Shown here in pieces: positions 7,639 through 16,627 of a stretch of 64,000 nucleotides of DNA (position 1 is the stretch's first letter; each line of letters begins with the position of its first letter). This DNA comes from Polyangiaceae bacterium (lineage in GTDB: Bacteria > Myxococcota_A > Polyangia > Polyangiales > Polyangiaceae): positions 1,984,001 through 2,048,000 of the forward strand of contig JABTUA010000003.1 in the NCBI GenBank assembly GCA_015075635.1. The letters run 5' to 3'. The notes under the pieces were generated by a model. It was not told where the DNA came from. It saw only the letters and a list, made by a program, of their open reading frames with translations, and did no database searches. Both the position numbers and the translations under genes were made by a program.

Positions 7639-8277
7639 ATGGGAGGCGAGGCACCGAGCGAGCTCGAGTCAGAGATCCGCCGTCGTTTCGACCTCGGAGA
7701 TCTGGCGGGTGCGGCAACGGCGGGGTTGCGCGGATACGGGCCCGAGCTGTTCGGGTTCTTGATGGCGTTCCATCGCGACGAGACCATGGCATCGGAGGTC
7801 TTCTCGGAGGCCAGCGAGCGCCTCTGGCGGGGGCTGCCGGGCTTCGCGTGGCAGTCGTCCTTCAGAACCTGGGCCTACGCCGTGGTGCGGCGGGCCGCGA
7901 TGGCATACCAGCGCGATACCAGGCGGCGCGCGCGGAGACAGGAGGCGCTCCCCGAGGGGTCGGCGCTCACCGCGGTCGCGGAGCAAGTGCGCAGCGCGAC
8001 GCTCGAGCACCTGAAGACCGAGACGAAGACGCGGGCGGCGGCCCTGCGCGAGTCGCTGCCGCGTGAGGACCAGGAGCTGCTCATTCTGCGCCTCGACAAG
8101 GGCCTTTCGTGGAACGAGCTCGCACAGGTGCTGAACGAGGGCGAGAGCGAGCTCGGGGCCGACGCTCTGAAGCGCGAAGCAGCGCGGCTGCGCAAGCGTT
8201 TCCAGCTCGCGAAAGAGAAGCTGCTCGCGCTGGCGCGCCGAGAAGGTCTGGTGCGGGAGAAGGAGCCAGAGTCGTGA
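7639..8277 (+). CDS. ECF-type RNA polymerase sigma factor
   Basis: This 212-residue sigma70-family protein has region 2 around residues 30-95 (YGPELFGFLMAFHRDETMAS, then FRTWAYAVVRRAAMAY). Region 4 follows near residues 135-195 (LPREDQELLILRLDKGLSWN, then REAARLRKRFQLAKEKL). I chose the ATG at 7639 because the upstream frame overlaps an ArsA fragment. Its stop overlaps the GTG of the downstream Ser/Thr kinase (GTGA), so the two are translationally coupled. This pairing is frequent in myxobacteria, and the kinase may control the sigma factor or share its target pathway; that is inference. Confidence 0.88.
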   Translation: MGGEAPSELESEIRRRFDLGDLAGAATAGLRGYGPELFGFLMAFHRDETMASEVFSEASERLWRGLPGFAWQSSFRTWAYAVVRRAAMAYQRDTRRRARRQEALPEGSALTAVAEQVRSATLEHLKTETKTRAAALRESLPREDQELLILRLDKGLSWNELAQVLNEGESELGADALKREAARLRKRFQLAKEKLLALARREGLVREKEPES

Positions 8278-9539
8278 CGAAGAGCTCGGTTGGGGCGCAG
8301 GCCACCGCCGACTCCGGGCTCGGATCTGACGAGCCGGACTCGGACAGCGACGACGCCTTCCTGCGCGCGGCCGTGCGGGTCGAAGAGGTCGCTCCGCCGA
8401 CGGAAGAGCCGGATCGCGTAGGCACGGAGCTCGGTCGCTTCCAAATCGACGCCGAGCTCGGTCGCGGGGGAATGGGCATCGTGTACGCCGCGACGGACAG
8501 CCGCCTCGGCCGGCGCGTGGCGCTCAAGGTCCTGCCGCTGCGGGTCGCAGAGGACTCGGAAAGGAGGAGTCGTCTGCTGCGCGAGGCGCGTGCGGCGTCC
8601 GCCGTCAGCCACCCGAACATCGCCGCCGTGTACGAAGCGGGTGAGGCAGGGGGCAGTGTCTTCATCGCCATGGAATACGTGGACGGGCAGACCGTCAGGC
8701 ACGTGCTGGAAGGCGGTCCGCTGCGAAGTGGGGAGGCCGTGCGCATCGCTCGCGAGATCGCGCGGGCGCTCGTCAAGGCCCACGCAGCCGGCATCGTCCA
8801 CCGCGATCTGAAGCCCGACAACGTGATGGTGGGCGCGGATGGCGCCGTGAAGATCCTCGACTTCGGTCTGGCCAAACCCATCGGTTCGCGCGGCCCGGCC
8901 ATCGAGTCTGCGACGGTCCTCTCCACCGTGGAAGGCCGGATCCTCGGCACGCCCAGCTACATGTCGCCGGAGCAGGCGAAGGGCGGGCAAGTCGACGCGC
9001 GGAGCGACCTGTTCTCGCTCGGGGTGTTGCTCTACGAGATGCTGACCGGACGGCGTCCCTTCAACGGCGAGGGCGCGATGGAAATCCTGATCGCGGTGGA
9101 TCGCGACGAGCCCGCCAGATTGGACGGCGTCGCGCGACCGCTCGAACAAGTCGTGCTCCGATGCTTGGCCAAAGATCCCGCCTCCCGATTCCCGAGCGCG
9201 GAGGAGGTCATCGCCGCGCTGGACGCGGCAGGCCAGCCGGAGCGCCGTCGCTGGCCGCTCGTGGCCATTGCTGCCGGTGGCGCGGCGGCGTTTGGGTTCG
9301 TCCTCTGGCGTTCGAGCGGCTCGACGCCTGCGGCAGCGCCGAGCGCGCAGGTCGCGCCGGAACCGCCTCGTTCCGGGCCGACGGCGGTCCCTACGCTTCC
9401 GCCGAGCACGCCAGAAACGGTGCTGCCGCCCGCTTCGGCCGCTGCCACGGCGCCGAAAGCCGTTCGCAGGCAGATGCCGGCTCCAGTCAAGAGCGCAAGC
9501 CCGGCGAGCAAGCGGGATCCGTGGAGCGAGCAGAAGTAG
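8274..9539 (+). CDS. Membrane-anchored Hanks-type Ser/Thr protein kinase
   Basis: The 421-residue protein has a kinase domain at about residues 54-310. The glycine loop is LGRGGMGIVY, the ATP-binding lysine is Lys85 in VALKVL, the catalytic loop is HRDLKPDN with Asp178, DFG is at 196-198, and GTPSYMSPEQ marks the activation segment. A single transmembrane helix follows (about residues 322-340), then a Pro/Ala/Thr-rich periplasmic tail of about 80 residues. All catalytic residues are present, so it should be active. It starts with GTG inside the sigma-factor stop codon. Its targets may include the sigma factor or the exported proteins encoded downstream, but nothing in the sequence proves this. 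Confidence 0.93.
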   Translation: MTKSSVGAQATADSGLGSDEPDSDSDDAFLRAAVRVEEVAPPTEEPDRVGTELGRFQIDAELGRGGMGIVYAATDSRLGRRVALKVLPLRVAEDSERRSRLLREARAASAVSHPNIAAVYEAGEAGGSVFIAMEYVDGQTVRHVLEGGPLRSGEAVRIAREIARALVKAHAAGIVHRDLKPDNVMVGADGAVKILDFGLAKPIGSRGPAIESATVLSTVEGRILGTPSYMSPEQAKGGQVDARSDLFSLGVLLYEMLTGRRPFNGEGAMEILIAVDRDEPARLDGVARPLEQVVLRCLAKDPASRFPSAEEVIAALDAAGQPERRRWPLVAIAAGGAAAFGFVLWRSSGSTPAAAPSAQVAPEPPRSGPTAVPTLPPSTPETVLPPASAAATAPKAVRRQMPAPVKSASPASKRDPWSEQK

Positions 9540-10088
9540 TCAGTGCTCCGCGCGTTCGACGCACACGGGCGTTCCGTGCGGCCCGAATTCGCACTCGCCC
9601 ACACAGTAGGTGTCACCGCACGGGGTGAGTGAAGGCGCCGTGCACTGCGAAGCTCTCGACGGCGGGACGAGTAGGTAGCTGCCAGCGAAGACCGCGCACG
9701 CTTCAGCGTCCTCTTGCGCCGCCAGCAGCCAGTGTCCGTCGCGGGCCGGCCTGAGTCCCATGGTGCAGCCCCCGCAGCGCGCACGCTCGCCGCCCTGCTC
9801 GTCATCCGGAAGTGCCTCGCAGAAGAACTCATCCATCGCGGCGATCCGGCCGTCGGCTTCGGTCGTGACGCACACGGTTTCGCGCGCAGACTGTGAGAAA
9901 GAGGTTCGCAGCACTCCGGTGTTCACGCCTGCCGATCCGGTCCGGTCCCGAGCGGCTGGGGTAGCGGCGTCGGCGTTCGAGTCTTCGCCGTCGACGGTCC
10001 AGGGCTGCCGCTCCTCGCGCTCGGCGACGCCTCCGCAAGCGGCGCAGGCAAGGACGGAGATCGCGATGAACAGATGGGTACTGGCCAT
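9540..10088 (-). CDS. Cys-containing lipoprotein of unknown function
   Basis: The 182-residue product starts at the ATG at 10088, whose next residues form a lipoprotein signal ending in the lipobox CAAC. The mature part has an acidic linker, a CGGC motif and a C-terminal Cys cluster (CGDTYCVGECEFG). It is convergent with the kinase gene, with no gap. No family is recognised. The Cys spacing suggests disulfides outside the cytoplasm. Confidence 0.75.
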   Translation of the reverse strand: MASTHLFIAISVLACAACGGVAEREERQPWTVDGEDSNADAATPAARDRTGSAGVNTGVLRTSFSQSARETVCVTTEADGRIAAMDEFFCEALPDDEQGGERARCGGCTMGLRPARDGHWLLAAQEDAEACAVFAGSYLLVPPSRASQCTAPSLTPCGDTYCVGECEFGPHGTPVCVERAEH

Positions 10089-10159
10089 TTTCTGTACTCC
10101 TCGAGGAGACAGAAGCCGACGCGACGGAGTGTGAAAGCCGACCTCCCGCGCAGCCCTCC

Positions 10160-11041
10160 TCAGTGTGCGGCGCAGGTCCCTGCCGACGGCGCCGTTTCTG
10201 GAGAGGTGCAAGTCGCCACGCACAGTCCCACCTCAGGCGCCCACGGAAAGCCGCCCAGCATGCACTTGCCGCTGCAGTCGGTGTCCGAGCAGCAGTAGCG
10301 GCGGCAGGTCCCCGTCGACTTCGTCGGCTGGCCGCTCGCATCCACACAGGTGAGTCCTGGTGCGCAGAATTTCGGATAGTCACCTTTGTAGCCGCTGCCG
10401 TAGTACTTGCACGGTTCACACTCGCCTTGGGGATTCGGACCGCCCCAACAGACGAAGGCCTGGTCGGGCCACGCCACGTCACAGGCGGCGCCGGCCCAGG
10501 TGGCACAAGGTTTTCCAGTCACCGGATTGCACGCCACGCGCTGGTCCGCGGTGCAGTTCGCCACCTCTTGCGTGCAGCTCAACTCGAGGCACTTCGCACA
10601 CTCGGACGATGCCTGGAGCCCTTGGAACGGACAACCCAAGCACGGGCTTGCGCACTTGCTCGAGCAGCAGGTTTGAAGCTCCTGCGCTACGTCGGCGGTC
10701 GCCGCCGAAATGTCCAAGCAGGGTGGGACAGTGCACGTTCCCGAGTGCACGGATTGGAGCAAGCTACCGCAGTTCACGAAGCAGACGCCGGGCGGCGGCG
10801 TGCAGGCGACACTCGACAGAGTCCCGTCCGGTCCGCCGTCGTCCCCACCCTCGGACGTAGCGTCTTGGCCTTCGCCGCCGCTGTCGGAGACGCCGGCCTC
10901 GGCATCGGTTCCGCCAGCGTCCGCGTCGGCGCCGTCGGCACCCCCGTCGGGCTTCGCTCCGGCCTCGCCGGACTCTCCGTTCCCGCACGCCACGAGACAC
11001 GACGCCAAGGCGATCCAACTGATTCGCGTGAAAACGATCAT
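10160..11041 (-). CDS. Large Cys-rich lipoprotein of unknown function
   Basis: The 293-residue protein begins with a signal peptide ending in the lipobox LVAC (Cys near residue 19). A 55-residue Gly/Asp/Ala-rich linker follows, then about 215 residues with some 30 cysteines in patterns such as CCSSKCASPCLGCP and CRRYCCSDTDCSGKC. This is typical of the secreted Cys-rich lipoproteins of Polyangiales. The last module (CCSDTDCSGKCMLG) resembles the ending of the protein at 15589-16227 (CCSNADCTAGEC), so these are probably paralogous. Function is unknown. Confidence 0.85.
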   Translation of the reverse strand: MIVFTRISWIALASCLVACGNGESGEAGAKPDGGADGADADAGGTDAEAGVSDSGGEGQDATSEGGDDGGPDGTLSSVACTPPPGVCFVNCGSLLQSVHSGTCTVPPCLDISAATADVAQELQTCCSSKCASPCLGCPFQGLQASSECAKCLELSCTQEVANCTADQRVACNPVTGKPCATWAGAACDVAWPDQAFVCWGGPNPQGECEPCKYYGSGYKGDYPKFCAPGLTCVDASGQPTKSTGTCRRYCCSDTDCSGKCMLGGFPWAPEVGLCVATCTSPETAPSAGTCAAH

Positions 11042-11217
11042 CCTGAGGGCTCCTTTTGCGGAGAGAAGCCGCAGCGCCAGGTTGTGAAGGCCGCCAGGTG
11101 CCTTTCACAAGCGTCCGTCACGGATTCCACCCAACAGGAGCACCGCGAGCACCGCTCATGTCCGAAACAGGAGGGACTGGCTCAACGCACGCCACGCAGT
11201 CTATCGTTCGCGGGAGG

Positions 11218-12198
11218 ATGGCTCGCGCGGGGGTGGTCTGCACGTTCGCGTTCGCGCTTGCGGTGCACGCGAATGCGGCTCCGACCCCCGAGGACAGCGC
11301 GCTCGCGACCGAGCTCTTCAAGCAAGGACGCGAGCTGATGGCCGCCGGCAAACCGCAGGAGGCGTGCCCGAAGCTCGCGGAGAGCCACCGCCTCGACCCC
11401 GGCGGCGGAACGGTCATGAACTTGGGCCTCTGTTACGAGGCGATCGGCAAGCTTGCCAGCGCGTACAGCGCTTTCAACGACGCGCTGGCGATGGGCCGGC
11501 GTGACGATCGGGAAGACCGTGTGACGATCGCCACCGAGCACATCGCTCACATCGAGCCGCGGCTCTCGCGCGTGGTGATCCTGGTTCCGCCGGCCGCGGA
11601 CATCCCGGGCCTGGCGATCACTCGCGAGGGCTCCGAGGTGGCACGCGCGGCGTGGGGCTCGGCCATGCCCGTCGACGGAGGCTCGCACGAAGTGGTCGTG
11701 ATGGCCGCCGGACACCAAACCTGGCGCAGGACGATCACGGTGCAGAACGAGGGCGACAAGCAGACGGTCGTCGTCCCTCGGCTCGAGCGCCTGCCGGAGC
11801 CAGACCCGGTTGCACCACCGCCAAAGCCGACTCCCGTAGTGCGTGCGGTGCACCGTCGCCCTCCTGTGGAGGACGGCAACGGTCGGGTTCAACGCACCTG
11901 GGGCTTCATCGTCGGCGGCGCAGGAGTGCTGGGCGTCGGCGCCGGCAGTTACTTCGGTCTTCGCGCACTGTCGAAGCGTGATGACAGCGAAGCGTCGTGC
12001 CGGAACGGCTGCACGGTGCGGGGCTCGGAGCTGTCCAACGAGGCGACGACCAACGCCGATGTTTCCACGGCGAGCTTCGTCATCGGAGCTGCCGCGCTCG
12101 GGCTTGGGGCCTACCTGGTGCTCAGCGCCGAGACCGACGGGGCGAGCGTAGGGCTCGTGGTCGCGCCGAGCAGCGCCGCGGTTCGAGGGAGGTTCTGA
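11218..12198 (+). CDS. Exported TPR protein with C-terminal membrane segments
   Basis: The 326-residue protein has a cleavable-looking signal ending HANA (about residue 24). A TPR-like helical region follows near residues 28-100 (ATELFKQGRELMAAGKPQEA, then NLGLCYEAIGKLASAYSAF) and then a PEGA-like beta segment (about 115-190). After a Pro-rich linker there are two hydrophobic stretches (VGGAGVLGVGAGSYFGLRAL and ASFVIGAAALGLGAYLVLS). The family is common in myxobacteria, often beside kinases. The ATG at 11218 fits the signal peptide; ATG 11158 is an alternative start. The next gene follows after one base. Confidence 0.8.
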   Translation: MARAGVVCTFAFALAVHANAAPTPEDSALATELFKQGRELMAAGKPQEACPKLAESHRLDPGGGTVMNLGLCYEAIGKLASAYSAFNDALAMGRRDDREDRVTIATEHIAHIEPRLSRVVILVPPAADIPGLAITREGSEVARAAWGSAMPVDGGSHEVVVMAAGHQTWRRTITVQNEGDKQTVVVPRLERLPEPDPVAPPPKPTPVVRAVHRRPPVEDGNGRVQRTWGFIVGGAGVLGVGAGSYFGLRALSKRDDSEASCRNGCTVRGSELSNEATTNADVSTASFVIGAAALGLGAYLVLSAETDGASVGLVVAPSSAAVRGRF

Positions 12199-12199
12199 C

Positions 12200-13342
12200 G
12201 TGGTGCGCTGGGCCATGCTCGCCGCTCTGGCGGTGTCGGCGTGTGCGGACGGCGGTTCGCCTGCGAGCGCTGCTTGTCCCGGGATCACCGCGCGCTGCGG
12301 CGGAATCTGCGTCGATCTCTCCACGGATCGCGATCACTGTGGCGAATGCGGCCACGCCTGCACCGAGCTCGGCAAGGGGTGCTTCGCTGGGCAGTGCACG
12401 AGCCCGGCGCCGATGGGTCGTCCCCGTGCGCTGCACGCCGTGGCAGTCGCCTCCGACGGGAGGATGTACGCCATCGGCGGGCACGACGACACGTTCGCGC
12501 CCACGACCAGGGTGGAGGCCTACGATCCGGCAACCAACCGTTGGAGCGAGGTCAAACCGATGACCGTCCCGCGCACGGTGCTGTCGGCGGTGGCGCAGGG
12601 TGACCGCGTGCTGGCCATCGGAGGGACCCAGTTCGGCGATCTGGCCGTCGATCGCGTCGACGCATACGACCCGAACGACAACGGATGGTCCTCCCCGCCG
12701 AAGCTCCAGGTGGCCCGAGCCGACGCGGCGGCGGTGACGGATCTGGCAGGCGTCACGCATGTGCTCTGGGGCTGGAACGTATGGGTCGCCAAGAACTCGG
12801 ACGAGGACGACGGCGGGCCGGCGTGGTCGCTCGCGAGCATGGAATCGCTCGAGCAAGGTGGCGACTGGATGCTGGAGGGGACCGTCGACGGTCCACCCCC
12901 GCGCTGGGGGGCTCGGCCCGTGCTCGGGCCGAACGGTAAGATCCATCTGCTCGGCGGCTACCGCAGCCATTGGGTCCCGCTGGGATCGACCACGGACGAC
13001 GTGAGCATCTACGACGGCGCCACGTGGACTCACGGAGCTTCGATGCCGTTGCGTCGGGCGCTCGGCGCGGCGGTGGCTGGACCAGACGGCCTCATCTACT
13101 ACTTCGGAGGCATCGGCGATCGCGGCGGAATACCCCCTTCCAGCGATGTGCAGGTGTACGACCCGGTTGGGGACCGCTGGGCGCTCGCGCCAGCGCCGCT
13201 GCCACTCCCGCAGCGGGACATGGCCGCCGCGACCCTCTCCGACGGCCGCATCTACGTCGTCGGCGGCCTGGTCTACCTCCCGGACGGCATCACCAGCGGC
13301 GTCGTGGTCTACGACCCCAAGCGAGGCGAATGGTACTGGTGA
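12200..13342 (+). CDS. Kelch-repeat lipoprotein
   Basis: The 380-residue protein starts with GTG at 12200. A lipobox signal (AVSAC) is followed by a short Cys module (CGGICVDLSTDRDHCGECGH) and then about six Kelch blades. Recognisable blades include MYAIGGHDD with VEAYDPATNRW, VLAIGG with VDAYDPNDNGW, IHLLGGY, IYYFGGIGD with VQVYDPVGDRW, and IYVVGG with VVYDPKRGEW. It is predicted to be a surface or periplasmic beta-propeller that binds a protein or glycan. The same Cys module occurs repeatedly in the protein at 43763-45850. It sits in a plus-strand run of four exported proteins. Confidence 0.9.
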   Translation: MVRWAMLAALAVSACADGGSPASAACPGITARCGGICVDLSTDRDHCGECGHACTELGKGCFAGQCTSPAPMGRPRALHAVAVASDGRMYAIGGHDDTFAPTTRVEAYDPATNRWSEVKPMTVPRTVLSAVAQGDRVLAIGGTQFGDLAVDRVDAYDPNDNGWSSPPKLQVARADAAAVTDLAGVTHVLWGWNVWVAKNSDEDDGGPAWSLASMESLEQGGDWMLEGTVDGPPPRWGARPVLGPNGKIHLLGGYRSHWVPLGSTTDDVSIYDGATWTHGASMPLRRALGAAVAGPDGLIYYFGGIGDRGGIPPSSDVQVYDPVGDRWALAPAPLPLPQRDMAAATLSDGRIYVVGGLVYLPDGITSGVVVYDPKRGEWYW

Positions 13343-14337
13343 GGTCGCTTTTCGCTGCGCTCCTGCTCGCGCTGGCGTGCGAAAACACGCAGCAGGAGCG
13401 ATCGGCACCGAACCGCCTCGCGGAGATCCGCACCGCATGCACCGAGCTCGCGGCCGCTTGGTGCGAGGCCGGTGGGCGCTGCCTCTCAGAGACATTCCGA
13501 GCGTCCTACGGCGACGTGGCGACTTGCGTCGCGCGCCGAGCCGAGCTCTGCGAGCGCACGCGTTTCGGCGCGGGCTCGTCGGACTCGCCAAGAGGTGTCC
13601 GCGAATGCGCCCAGGCTTGGGGTGACTCGAGCAAGGACTGCAGCGGTTGGCTCAGAGCTGAGGTCGGTCGCAATCCGCCGAAAGCGTGCACCACGAAAGG
13701 GAAGCTACTTGCCGATGAGCCGTGCCTCGAAGACAGCCAATGCCAGAGCGGCTCATGTGCGCGCGCGCGCGGCGCTTGTGGCACTTGCTCCACGCCAAGG
13801 GAGTTTGGCGCGAGCTGCTTCGACGACGAGGACTGCGCGGCGACGCTGGTGTGCCGCCAGGGAATGTGCACCACGTTCAGCGAGCTGAACCAGGAGTGCG
13901 GGCCGGGCGTCGCCTGCTCGCCCGAGCTCGCCTGCGTGGGCGGCAAGTGCTCGAAGCGGCTGGGCGAGAGTGCGCCGTGCACCAGCGGAGAGGAGGACCC
14001 CTGCGAGCTGTGGCCCAGGCAGCTGGTGTGTCGTGAAGGCACGCAGAAGGGGGTAGGCGTTTGTGTTCCGTACGAGTGGCGCTCGCTGCACGACGCCTGC
14101 GGTCCTTCGCCGATTGGCGCGCAGTGCCTCCCCGGCCTCGTCTGTCAGACGCGCTCGGACGGTCTCCCCGACTCGCCGGTTACGCAAACCTGCGTGCCAG
14201 TCGTCGAGGATCGCCTCGCCTGCGGCGTGAGAGAGGTGCGCCACCCGAGCGGGGGACCGTGCCGTGCGCCAGCCGTGTGCTTCCAGAATCGATGTCAGAT
14301 CCCGGACACGGCCGCGTGCTCGGAGGCAGTGCCATGA
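13330..14337 (+). CDS. Cys-rich lipoprotein of unknown function
   Basis: The 335-residue product starts at the ATG at 13330, inside the end of the Kelch gene (13 bp overlap). The signal ends in the lipobox LALAC. About 30 cysteines follow in modules such as CLEDSQCQSGSCARARGACG and CFDDEDCAATLVCRQGMC, a Dickkopf-like or EGF-like spacing that is often seen in secreted Polyangiales proteins. The overlapping stop/start with both neighbours shows it is part of one operon with the genes at 12200 and 14334. The function is unknown. Confidence 0.82.
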   Translation: MVLVRSLFAALLLALACENTQQERSAPNRLAEIRTACTELAAAWCEAGGRCLSETFRASYGDVATCVARRAELCERTRFGAGSSDSPRGVRECAQAWGDSSKDCSGWLRAEVGRNPPKACTTKGKLLADEPCLEDSQCQSGSCARARGACGTCSTPREFGASCFDDEDCAATLVCRQGMCTTFSELNQECGPGVACSPELACVGGKCSKRLGESAPCTSGEEDPCELWPRQLVCREGTQKGVGVCVPYEWRSLHDACGPSPIGAQCLPGLVCQTRSDGLPDSPVTQTCVPVVEDRLACGVREVRHPSGGPCRAPAVCFQNRCQIPDTAACSEAVP

Positions 14338-15587
14338 ATGTCAGGCTGGTCCTCGGGCTCTTCGCCGCCGGGTTTCTCGGGGCGAGCTGCCGCCAGCTCG
14401 CGGACATCGAGGAGCGTGCGCCGTGCGAGGGCGGGGCGACCAGCGCCTGTGCCGCCTGCCAGCGGGCCCATTGCTGCGATGCTCTCGCCGCGTGTCGCGG
14501 CGATGCCGGCTGCGCGAGCGCAGCGGCGTGCCTGGCCGCGGCCGACAGCGATGAAGATCGTTCGGACTGCAGACAGAGCTACTTGACCGGGTTCCGTGAC
14601 TCCCTCGCGGACCTGGCTGCGTGCAGCGCCAGCGCCTGCGCGGAGGCGTGTACCCCCGAGTGGGGGCTCCCAATGCCGAGCGCAGGCTGCGGGGGGTGCG
14701 CGGAGAAGTGTGCCGACGCGCAAGTGGCCTGCGCCCGCAGCTCGGAGTGTATCGCGCTCGCGTACTGCTCTTGGCCCTGTGGCGATGCCCACTGCCGGGG
14801 GGATTGCGAGCGGCTGCATCCGGAAGGCATCGACGCGGCGAGAGCGTTGGGCGGCTGCCTCGCGGACGAGTGCAAGCAAGAGTGCGCCTACCCGGAGCGT
14901 CCGGACTGGTCGTGTCTCGACGAGCCCCCGCAGGAGGTCGGGGAAGGACCACCTGTCGTGGTCACTCTCGAGCTCAAGCTCTTCGGAATGAGCGCGAAGC
15001 CGGCCGGCAAGAAAATTCGCGCTTGCGAGCCCAACATGGGGATCGACGAGTGCAAGGCGAGCGTCCCGGACCCGGGCGCCAGCAGCGGTGGGAAGCTCGA
15101 CCTCCAAGTCCCGTACGGGTTCGAGGGCTATTTCTTCACCGAGGACTCCCCCGACGCTTACGGCAGCATCCGTTACGTCGAGCGGCCCATCACCAAGACC
15201 GGCATGTACCCGGTGACGTTGATCCCGAAGAATACGACGAAGGAGCTCCCGCTCGTGGGAACCATAGACTTGGACTTCGGCATGATGTGGTTCATGGCAT
15301 ACGACTGCTCACGCGCCCAACCCGCCGGGGTGTCACTAGCGTTGAAGCCGTGGGGCCCGGAAACCAAAGCCTTCTACGGCAACGTGGGTCAAGTCGACGG
15401 TACCACGACCACAGCAGCGACGTCCGTGGACGAAACGGGTGGAGGCTTCATGAACGTCCCAGCGGGCTTCGTCGAGGTCGAGGCGGTCCGCCGCGATACG
15501 ATGGGTTGCATCGCGAGGAAGAAGGTTCTCTCGCACCCTGGTGTGCTCACCGGCGTTCAGCTGCGAGCTGCAGGCAAGTGCCCGTAG
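14334..15587 (+). CDS. Lipoprotein with Cys-rich N-terminal half and carboxypeptidase-regulatory-like C-terminal half
   Basis: The 417-residue protein starts at the ATG at 14334, overlapping the upstream stop (ATGA). The signal ends LGASC. Residues 30-200 hold about 25 cysteines, including a CSWPCGDAHCRGDC cluster. Residues 215-417 form a beta-rich region with few cysteines and end in CP-stop; its repeated strands look like an extracellular beta-sandwich, but I cannot name it with certainty. It is the last gene of the plus-strand run 11218-15587 and is convergent with the next gene. Confidence 0.8.
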   Translation: MNVRLVLGLFAAGFLGASCRQLADIEERAPCEGGATSACAACQRAHCCDALAACRGDAGCASAAACLAAADSDEDRSDCRQSYLTGFRDSLADLAACSASACAEACTPEWGLPMPSAGCGGCAEKCADAQVACARSSECIALAYCSWPCGDAHCRGDCERLHPEGIDAARALGGCLADECKQECAYPERPDWSCLDEPPQEVGEGPPVVVTLELKLFGMSAKPAGKKIRACEPNMGIDECKASVPDPGASSGGKLDLQVPYGFEGYFFTEDSPDAYGSIRYVERPITKTGMYPVTLIPKNTTKELPLVGTIDLDFGMMWFMAYDCSRAQPAGVSLALKPWGPETKAFYGNVGQVDGTTTTAATSVDETGGGFMNVPAGFVEVEAVRRDTMGCIARKKVLSHPGVLTGVQLRAAGKCP

Positions 15588-15588
15588 C

Positions 15589-16227
15589 TCACTCGCAACG
15601 CCCGAGGTTGCCGAGCTGGGGATCGAACGCATGGCACTCACCGGCGGTGCAGTCCGCGTTCGAGCAACACAGCTTCTTGCAGGTCCCGGTGAGCTCGTCC
15701 CCGGCTTCCGTGGCTTGGCAGTGCAGGCCCTTTCCGCACCGCGCTTCCGTGTACCCTTGAACGGGGTTACAGGAGTCGCCCTCCGCCAGCGCGTGCAAAC
15801 CCCCCATGCAGAGCAGGCCCCCGGGATGCAGCTTGCACTTCTCTTCGGGCGCGCATCCCTCGTTGGTCACCGGATTGCAGAGCGCAAGGACCCACGGGCT
15901 GGTCACGCATCCGGCTGGCAGCAGCACCCTGGAAGCGCAGAAGGTCTCGAAGTCCTCGCAGCAGTCGCGGCGATGCTCGCACTGCCCGTCGCACCAGCAG
16001 CCGCCCTTCGCCTGACCCAGGCACGCACCGGCACAGCTCCCGGTCAGCGCCGGCTTCGTCGCCGTCCCTCCGCTGCCGAATAGACTCGCGTCACTCCCGG
16101 CTACGCCACCGCTGTTCACTGGGCGCGAGCGGAGCTCGCCTTCGCAGCCCCCGAGCATCAGCGAGGCCAGGGCGATCACCGACCAATTGTCCTCGCGGCG
16201 CAAGATTCGCGTCCCCAGCATCGGCAC
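15589..16227 (-). CDS. Lipoprotein with a somatomedin-B-like domain
   Basis: The 212-residue lipoprotein has its lipobox at LMLGGC, Cys28. Residues 65-97 contain eight cysteines spaced C-3-C-7-C-1-C-3-C-5-CC-6-C, including GCWCDGQCEHRRDCCEDF. This is almost the spacing of the animal somatomedin B domain. A second Cys-rich part (CNPVTNEGCAPEEKCKLHPG and the CCSNADCTAGEC ending) resembles the protein at 10160-11041. It probably forms a small disulfide-knotted surface protein. The start at 16227 gives a basic n-region and a normal signal length. Confidence 0.83.
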   Translation of the reverse strand: MPMLGTRILRREDNWSVIALASLMLGGCEGELRSRPVNSGGVAGSDASLFGSGGTATKPALTGSCAGACLGQAKGGCWCDGQCEHRRDCCEDFETFCASRVLLPAGCVTSPWVLALCNPVTNEGCAPEEKCKLHPGGLLCMGGLHALAEGDSCNPVQGYTEARCGKGLHCQATEAGDELTGTCKKLCCSNADCTAGECHAFDPQLGNLGRCE

Positions 16228-16627
16228 CCTATCACGGGTGCCGCAGGATCTTGTGAAGAGAAGCCGCGGTCCCGCGATGTGAAGCCAGCAACCCGCAATG
16301 AAACAGCGCGGGCAAGGTCACGCCGGCGATCGACTTCGCCTCCGATGAACCCGCTGGCGCTGCCCTCGGCACGTACGTCTTCTGCTACGCACGCCGCGAA
16401 ACGTCGAGTGCGTGGACGAGACCGTCGTGCGCAACGAGGCCCACTCGATCACTGCGGCAAGGCGGGGCGGGAAGCGCGTCGAAGTGGAAACGATCCTGGA
16501 TTTGCGCCGCGTTCTGATCACAGTCGCAGGACCGATAACTCCACGGAACTAGCCGCGTTCCGTCGAGCCTCGTCGCGTCCGAGAGGCCGCGCTTTCGCGC
16601 GATCGTCTCCACTCGAAGCTGCCCGGC
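16228..16627. other. Intergenic region with a possible coding remnant
   Basis: No full gene is evident. On the plus strand one frame ending at a TAG near 16552 reads VRNEAHSITAARRGGKRVEV and then a hydrophobic stretch. This looks coding but has no start, so it may be the tail of a lost gene. The region ends at the sharp left boundary of the 723 bp duplicated block. Confidence 0.4.
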
